Source of the DNA: Clostridiales bacterium
GTDB taxonomy: Bacteria > Bacillota > Clostridia > Lachnospirales > Lachnospiraceae
Length of the DNA stretch: 51,114 nucleotides
Direction: 5' to 3'
NCBI GenBank assembly: GCA_020860715.1
Contig: JAJBTU010000026.1
Coordinates: 1-51,114, forward strand
Both the position numbers and the translations under genes were made by a program. Position 1 is the stretch's first letter, and each line of letters starts with the position of its first letter. Shown piece after piece: positions 44,843-51,114 of the stretch. The notes beneath the pieces were generated by a model, which had not been told where the DNA came from, did not search any database, and saw only the letters and a list, made by a program, of their open reading frames with translations.

Positions 44843-46300
44843 TCAGGCTTTATGGCCGCCAATCTGACCGTTGCGCTCCCGCATGGTCGCGCCCTCCTCA
44901 AAGTTTATCCCTTTCAGGACAGCATTCTTGCCGTAACGGTTTTTGATGGAAGCCACAGCTGCCTGCAGTTTACGTTCTTTTTCCTGCTTTTTTGTATCTG
45001 AGAACAGATCATATTGATAGATCCCCTCATCTGCGGAGACATGTCCGGCGGCAATGGTGATGCGCCTTACTGTCAGATTTCGGTCGGCAATCTTCTCAAA
45101 AAGCTGTGTGGCGGCGTCCAGAATGACAGAACCAAGATTCGTGGCGGAGTAAAACCGGCAGCTTCCGTGCGCCGGTTTCGGAACCAGACGGCCATAGTGA
45201 TCCGCTCTGGCATCGCCGGTGTAAATGCCCTGATCCACGTTTTCCCTGTCGTAGCCGATATCCAGTGTGAGACTGTCCGTAACCAGCCCTTTTTCTGTCA
45301 GCTGCAGCACCAGACTGTCTGCCATCTCACGAACAATCACTTCTGCCCGGTCAAACGGATACGGTTCAGAGAGCACCTGCCCTTCTGAGATGCTGTGGTC
45401 ATCCGTCTTATAATTCCTGATGTGCACCATGGTGACAGGCTCAATGCCCCAGGCGTGGTCGATGAGAATCTCGGCGTCAATGCCGAAGGTTTTATAAAAC
45501 CATTCCGGATCGGCAAGGCTTTCGCGCGCGATATCCCCCATTGTATAGAGGCAGTGCTTCTCCAGCTTTCGGGCGGTCGCCCTGCCAATGCGCCAGAAAT
45601 CAGTCAGAGGCCGATGATCCCACAGAGCGGCTTTGTAGGTGTATTCATCCAGCTCGGCGATCCGGACACCGTCCTGGTCGGCCCTGACGTGTTTTGCCAC
45701 GATATCCATGGCAATCTTCGCAAGGTAAAGATTGGTGCCGATGCCGCCCGTGGCTGTGATGCCTGTGGCATAGAGTACCTCGCGGATCATGGTCATGGTA
45801 AGCTGCCGCGCTGTCATCTGCCAGGTCCCAAGGTAGGCGGTCGCATCGATGAATACCTCATCAATGCTGTAGGCGAAGATGTCCTCCGGAGCGACATATT
45901 TCAGATAAATGGAATAAATCTGTGCCGAGATCTCCACATAGCGCGCCATGCGGGGCGGAGCCGTGATGTAGGTGAGCTTCAGCCATGGGTCGGCCGCAAG
46001 AGCATTCGCATCGAAGGAAGAGGAGGAAAACTCCGCTTTGGGATCATGTGTGATCCGGCGAAGACGCTGCAGACGCTCTGCATTGATCCGCTCTGCGGCC
46101 TGAACCACCTCAAACAGCCGCGGCCGTCCGGAAATACCGCAGGCTTTCAGAGAAGGAGAGACGGCAAGGCAGATGGTCTTCTCTGTCCGGGACTCATCAG
46201 CGACTACAAGATGTGTGGTCAGCGGATCCATGCGGCGGTCAACGGCCTCACAGCTAGCATAATATGACTTTAAATCAATGGCAAGACAGGCTCTGGCCAT
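44843..46300 (-). CDS. Y-family DNA polymerase (UmuC/UvrX-like)
   Basis: This 485-residue translesion polymerase has palm-domain acidic residues in ACLAIDLKSYYASCEA and YSIDEVFIDATAYL, then TGITATGGIGTNLYLAKIAMD and a helix-hairpin-helix region (DFWRIGRATARKLEKH). The little-finger domain follows. It lies in an operon with a YolD-like gene under a LexA box, so it is induced by DNA damage and probably error-prone. Chromosomal UvrX-like polymerases of this type are also common on mobile DNA. Confidence 0.95.
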   Translation of the reverse strand: MARACLAIDLKSYYASCEAVDRRMDPLTTHLVVADESRTEKTICLAVSPSLKACGISGRPRLFEVVQAAERINAERLQRLRRITHDPKAEFSSSSFDANALAADPWLKLTYITAPPRMARYVEISAQIYSIYLKYVAPEDIFAYSIDEVFIDATAYLGTWQMTARQLTMTMIREVLYATGITATGGIGTNLYLAKIAMDIVAKHVRADQDGVRIAELDEYTYKAALWDHRPLTDFWRIGRATARKLEKHCLYTMGDIARESLADPEWFYKTFGIDAEILIDHAWGIEPVTMVHIRNYKTDDHSISEGQVLSEPYPFDRAEVIVREMADSLVLQLTEKGLVTDSLTLDIGYDRENVDQGIYTGDARADHYGRLVPKPAHGSCRFYSATNLGSVILDAATQLFEKIADRNLTVRRITIAAGHVSADEGIYQYDLFSDTKKQEKERKLQAAVASIKNRYGKNAVLKGINFEEGATMRERNGQIGGHKA

Positions 46301-46398
46301 GGCACTTCACCGTCCTTTCATGAACTGTTTTTCGAAACAGTCTGCCGGCCCTTTTCATGGAAACGCGAAACCATATTGCTGAAGTTCGCTCTCAGCCG

Positions 46399-46719
46399 CT
46401 ATCCGGCATCATCGGCACCGCAGTCGCCCCGCACTTCCACAAACCATCTTCCGTGTCTCCCCCGGAAGCGGGAATCCATCTGCTCAAAAAACAGATGCTT
46501 CACCTGTCCCTGGATCACTACCGTATAGCAGTCGCCCGGAAGATCGATGCCGACCGTGCCGGCAGGGCGGAAATCATGCACAGCTTCTATCCTGAACGTA
46601 CGCCCGTCTGCCCATGTGATGGTCTTAGGCTGCGTATAGCCGGTAGCGTCGGTGTCGGAATTGACCGTCACATAGACCTTCTCTCTGGACGGGTGCAGAG
46701 CTTTTGCTTTTGGATGCAC
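46399..46719 (-). CDS. Small hypothetical protein heading the SOS operon
   Basis: It has 106 residues from a GTG at 46719, 11 nt after GAGGAGG. An earlier in-frame GTG at 46729-46731 overlaps the ribosome site and is rejected. The sequence (REKVYVTVNSDTDATGYTQPKTITWADGRTFRIEAV, then TVVIQGQVKHLFFEQ, GRWFVEV) suggests an all-beta fold. I recognise the arrangement of a small protein, polymerase and YolD, but no function for it. It follows the LexA box and promoter directly. Confidence 0.75.
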   Translation of the reverse strand: MHPKAKALHPSREKVYVTVNSDTDATGYTQPKTITWADGRTFRIEAVHDFRPAGTVGIDLPGDCYTVVIQGQVKHLFFEQMDSRFRGRHGRWFVEVRGDCGADDAG

Positions 46720-46743
46720 AGATCGTGTCACCTCCTCGGAATA

Positions 46744-46793
46744 CGAACATTTGTTCTGTATGTTAGAATACTATAATGAGAAGAAAATGTCAA
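46744..46793 (-). promoter_or_regulatory. SOS promoter with LexA box
   Basis: On the minus strand TTGACA (46788-46793), 17 bp spacer and TATTCT (46765-46770). At the start point lies CGAAC-ATTT-GTTC (46744-46756), the Gram-positive LexA/DinR operator (CGAAC-N4-GTTCG type). Confidence 0.9.
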
Positions 46794-46897
46794 CTGGAAA
46801 CATTTAAAACAATGGTTATGGGAACCGGCATGGGCTCCGCATCTGCTAAATAGGCTTGAAATCTCGAAAAATACCAGTTGCAATCTTCAAATCGTGA

Positions 46898-46926
46898 TTG
46901 AATTCAGAGAATCCGACTGCTATAAT
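46898..46926 (+). promoter_or_regulatory. Promoter of the type I RM operon
   Basis: TTGAAT (46898-46903), 17 bp spacer and TATAAT (46921-46926), 40 bp before the XRE start. Confidence 0.75.
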
Positions 46927-46967
46927 ATATGCAGTGGCTTCAAATGGTTAATCGGGAGGATTTTATG

Positions 46968-47195
46968 ATGGCAGTCAGCTATAACAAACTCTGGAAAATG
47001 CTTATTGATAAAGGCATGAGTAAGACAGAGGTCATTCGGAAAGCTGGAATCAGCACAAATGCGATGGCACACCTGGGAAAGAACGAGGATGTCCGTGTTG
47101 CCGTGCTTGTAAAGATATGTATAGCGCTGGACTGTACAATGAATGATATTATGGAGATCATACCTGATAAAACGGAGGGGAACAGTAATGGTTGA
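46968..47195 (+). CDS. XRE-family regulator of the RM operon
   Basis: The 75-residue single-domain helix-turn-helix protein (SYNKLWKMLIDKGMSKTEVIRKAGISTNAMAHLGKN, CIALDCTMNDIMEIIP) is of the YozG/Cro type. Two ATGs are adjacent (46965 and 46968); the second has better spacing from GGGAGGA. The stop overlaps the hsdM start by 8 nt. By position it could act like a controller protein timing methylase and nuclease expression; no operator is obvious. Confidence 0.88.
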   Translation: MAVSYNKLWKMLIDKGMSKTEVIRKAGISTNAMAHLGKNEDVRVAVLVKICIALDCTMNDIMEIIPDKTEGNSNG

Positions 47196-48750
47196 CACAA
47201 AGAAAGAACAGGAACGGGACGAGCTGCACCGTGCGATCTGGGCCATTGCCGACGAACTCCGGGGTGCCGTGGACGGCTGGGACTTCAAAAATTATGTTCT
47301 CGGCACAATGTTCTACCGCTATATCTCTGAAAATCTGGTCAACTATATCAATCAGGGTGAGATCGACGCTGGGAACACGGATTTTGACTATGCTGCCATG
47401 CCTGACGCAGAGGCAGAGGAGGCCAGAAAAGGACTTGTTGAAGAAAAGGGCTTCTTCATTTTGCCCAGTGAGCTTTTCTGGAACGTTTTGAATGTGGCTC
47501 CCAGCGATGAAAACCTGAATATGACACTGGAAACTATCTTCCGGCACATTGAGGAGTCTGCAAAAGGCAGCGAATCCGAGGGCAGTTTCGCTGGATTGTT
47601 CGATGATTTTGATGTGAACAGCAATAAGCTGGGCAGCACCGTGGCAAAGCGGAATGAGAAGCTGGTCAAGCTGTTAAACGGCGTGGCGGCCATGAACCTG
47701 GGCGATGTGAAGCACCACGACATTGACGCCTTTGGTGATGCCTATGAATACCTGATGACCATGTATGCCAGTAATGCGGGCAAATCTGGCGGCGAGTTCT
47801 TTACACCCGCCGATGTCTCTGAGTTGCTGACCCGGCTCGGAACTGTCGGAAAAACAGAGATCAATAAAGTATATGACCCTGCGTGTGGCTCTGGCTCACT
47901 ATTATTGAAGGCAGAAAAAATTCTTGGAAAAGATGCTGTTCGCAACGGCTTCTTTGGTCAGGAGATCAATATCACCACCTACAACCTTTGCCGCATCAAT
48001 ATGTTTCTCCACGATGTGGGCTTCGATAAATTCAATATTGCTTGTGAGGACACGCTGACTGCACCCCAGCATTGGGATGATGAGCCGTTTGAGCTGATCG
48101 TCAGTAATCCTCCCTATTCGATCAAATGGGAGGGGTCAGATAATCCGCTGCTCATCAACGATCCCCGCTTTTCTCCTGCCGGAGTGCTGGCCCCCAAGAG
48201 CAAGGCGGACATGGCCTTTATTATGCACAGCCTTTCCTGGCTGGCTGCCAACGGAACGGCGGTTATTGTCTGCTTCCCCGGCATCATGTATCGTGGCGGC
48301 GCTGAACAGAAGATCCGTAAATATCTGATTGACAATAACTTTATCGACTGTATCATCCAACTCCCCAGCAACCTGTTTTTCGGTACTTCTATCGCCACCT
48401 GCATCATGGTACTGAAAAAGGGCAAGACGGACAACAAGGTTCTGTTCATTGACGCTACCAATGAGTGTATCAAGGTCACGAACAATAATAAGATGACCGC
48501 CGACAACATTGACCGGATCGTCGCGGCATTTACTGCCCGTGCGGACGAAGCGCACTTCACCCATCTGGCTTCTTATGATGAGGTAGCCGACAATGACTAC
48601 AACCTTTCCGTATCCACCTATGTGGAGGCGGAGGACACACGGGAGAAGATCGACATCGTAAAGCTAAATGCAGAGATCGAGGGAATCGTCGCCCGTGAGC
48701 AGGTGCTTCGGGACGAGATTGCCAAGATTATTGCGGAGATCGAGGTATGA
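47188..48750 (+). CDS. hsdM: Type I restriction-modification methyltransferase subunit
   Basis: The 520-residue N6-adenine methyltransferase subunit has an N-terminal HsdM helical domain (LHRAIWAIADELRGAVDGWDFKNYVLG), SAM-binding motif I DPACGSGSLLLKAEK, catalytic motif IV VSNPPYSIKWEG, and GGEFFTPADVSELL before them. The ATG at 47188 follows GGAGGGGAAC. It forms the M2S complex with HsdS. The stop overlaps the next gene by 4 nt. Confidence 0.97.
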   Translation: MVDTKKEQERDELHRAIWAIADELRGAVDGWDFKNYVLGTMFYRYISENLVNYINQGEIDAGNTDFDYAAMPDAEAEEARKGLVEEKGFFILPSELFWNVLNVAPSDENLNMTLETIFRHIEESAKGSESEGSFAGLFDDFDVNSNKLGSTVAKRNEKLVKLLNGVAAMNLGDVKHHDIDAFGDAYEYLMTMYASNAGKSGGEFFTPADVSELLTRLGTVGKTEINKVYDPACGSGSLLLKAEKILGKDAVRNGFFGQEINITTYNLCRINMFLHDVGFDKFNIACEDTLTAPQHWDDEPFELIVSNPPYSIKWEGSDNPLLINDPRFSPAGVLAPKSKADMAFIMHSLSWLAANGTAVIVCFPGIMYRGGAEQKIRKYLIDNNFIDCIIQLPSNLFFGTSIATCIMVLKKGKTDNKVLFIDATNECIKVTNNNKMTADNIDRIVAAFTARADEAHFTHLASYDEVADNDYNLSVSTYVEAEDTREKIDIVKLNAEIEGIVAREQVLRDEIAKIIAEIEV

Positions 48751-49797
48751 CTATGGCAGACAATAAAAATGAATTGAGCAATGCGTATCAGCCAATGGTT
48801 GATGATATTAAAGAGATCATTGAAGAAGGGCGAAATAAAGCCTATTCTTCTGTGAACTCCATTATGACCATGACTTATTGGAACATTGGCCGTCGTATCG
48901 TCGAGGAAGAACAGCGTGGGCAGGAGCGTGCCCAATACGGGAAGAAGCTGATTAAATATCTTTCAGAGCAGCTACAGCTAACGTATGGGGGCGGATTTAG
49001 CGAGCGCTACCTTGCGTATTTCAGGAAATTTTATCTGACCGTACCGAACCCGGAAATTTTGCAAACGCATTTGCAAAATTTGAGCTGGTCACATATTCTG
49101 ATGACCCTTCGGGTGGGAGATGAGACTGCAAGGCGGTGGTATCTGACAAATGCCAGCACACAGGGCTGGAGCGTGAAGCAGCTGAGCCGAAATATCTCAA
49201 CGCAGTATTATGAGCGTCATTATGCGGCACCGCAGCTTACAGAGGCAAAGAAAGCTCCTGATAAGCTGGAAATACTGAAAACGCCTGTCATGGCGGAATT
49301 TCTCGGCTTCAAGATGGAGGAAAGCTATTCGGAATCCGATCTGGAGTCCAGCATTATCAGCCACTTGCAGGAGTTTTTGATGGAGATGGGAAAAGGGTTT
49401 GCTTTTGTCGCCCGTCAACAGCATATCCGCACCGAAGCGGACGATTACTACATTGACCTTGTGTTTTACAATGTGGTTTTGAAGTGCTATGTCCTGATTG
49501 ACCTGAAAATCGGAAAGGTAACCCATCAGGACGTGGGACAGATGGATATGTATGTCCGTATGTATGACGAATTGAAATGTACGGAGGGCGATAACCCCAC
49601 CCTTGGGATCGTGCTTTGCTCCGAAACAGATCAGGATATTGCGAGATACTCCATTCTCAAGGACAACGAGCATCTCTTTGCCACTAAATACAAGCTGAAT
49701 CTGCCGTCCGAGGAGCAGTTGAAGGTAGAGATCGAGCGGCAAAAGGAAATTTTCTATATGCAGCACCCTGCCCTAAAGGAAAAGGAGGGCGAAGCGG

Positions 49798-49805
<8 letters not shown>
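48747..49805 (+). CDS. DUF1016/YhcG-like PDDEXK nuclease family protein
   Basis: The 352-residue protein has an N-terminal DUF1016 helical domain (AYSSVNSIMTMTYWNIGRRIVEEEQRG ... YGGGFSERYLAYFRKFY, LSWSHILMTLRV) and a C-terminal PDDEXK-like nuclease domain (GKGFAFVARQQHI, DDYYIDLVFYNVVLKCYVLIDLKIGKVTHQD, where D and DLK fit the active site). It is coupled to hsdM (4 nt overlap) and to hsdS (8 nt overlap), so it belongs to the operon. Such genes often sit inside type I RM loci; their role there is not established. Confidence 0.93.

Positions 49806-51114
<1,309 letters not shown>

Overview
This window reads as chromosome from a spore-forming, low-to-mid-GC Firmicute of the Lachnospiraceae/Clostridia type. 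That is inferred from gene content: spoIIP, a SpoIID-domain protein, nrdR, a long-form hpf, fhs with a folate riboswitch, a eukaryotic-type HisA and SOS boxes of the Gram-positive form. No species can be named from the sequence alone.

Positions 1-868 and 19683 onward are chromosome. Between them lies an 18.8 kb integrative mobilizable element (869-19682) that has split an NMT1/SsuA-like substrate-binding protein gene into a 5' piece (397-894) and a 3' piece (19679-20257). The two halves rejoin in frame at a shared CGGGTG. Inside the element, left to right, are tnpV, a cargo block (1771-11194) flanked by palindromic direct repeats, a XRE regulator, a hairpin-rich oriT-like region, a MobV-like relaxase, a CHC2 primase-like gene, a VapE-type ATPase, a cluster of GTTGACA repeats that looks like a replication origin, a zeta-type toxin-antitoxin pair, and a large serine recombinase whose last codons come from the target gene. 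A second copy of the antitoxin sits just outside the element at the left window edge.

The cargo is the least familiar part. A two-component system (RR then HK, minus strand) faces an operon of two sugar-type ABC permeases, a HlyD/RND-like adaptor, a MacB-like membrane protein and a lipoprotein joining a beta-propeller-like domain to a family-1 solute-binding domain. No ATPase is present. Three pairs of TTAGA half-sites, each spaced 11 bp, lie directly upstream of the operon and are probably the response-regulator operator. A 160 bp MITE-like structured sequence separates the last two genes.

The chromosomal part right of the element (20.3-46.8 kb) is mostly housekeeping: XRE regulator, spoIIP, lepA, nrdR, a SpoIID/peptidoglycan-binding protein, carAB, a zinc-dependent phospholipase C-like protein, an L,D-transpeptidase, a SEC-C protein, a YdcF-like protein, fhs behind a THF riboswitch, a DUF1576 membrane protein, an FMN-binding protein, an acidic lipoprotein, a HisA-like isomerase, hpf, two tRNA-Leu genes, an LCP protein, a Cof-type HAD phosphatase and a LexA-controlled Y-family polymerase operon.

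The right end (46.9-51.1 kb) is a type I restriction-modification operon: XRE regulator, hsdM, a DUF1016/PDDEXK nuclease and hsdS. hsdS runs off the window inside a (GCAA)n tract and carries four central 12 bp units encoding ELTA, so it has two independent ways to vary by repeat slippage. hsdR is not in the window.
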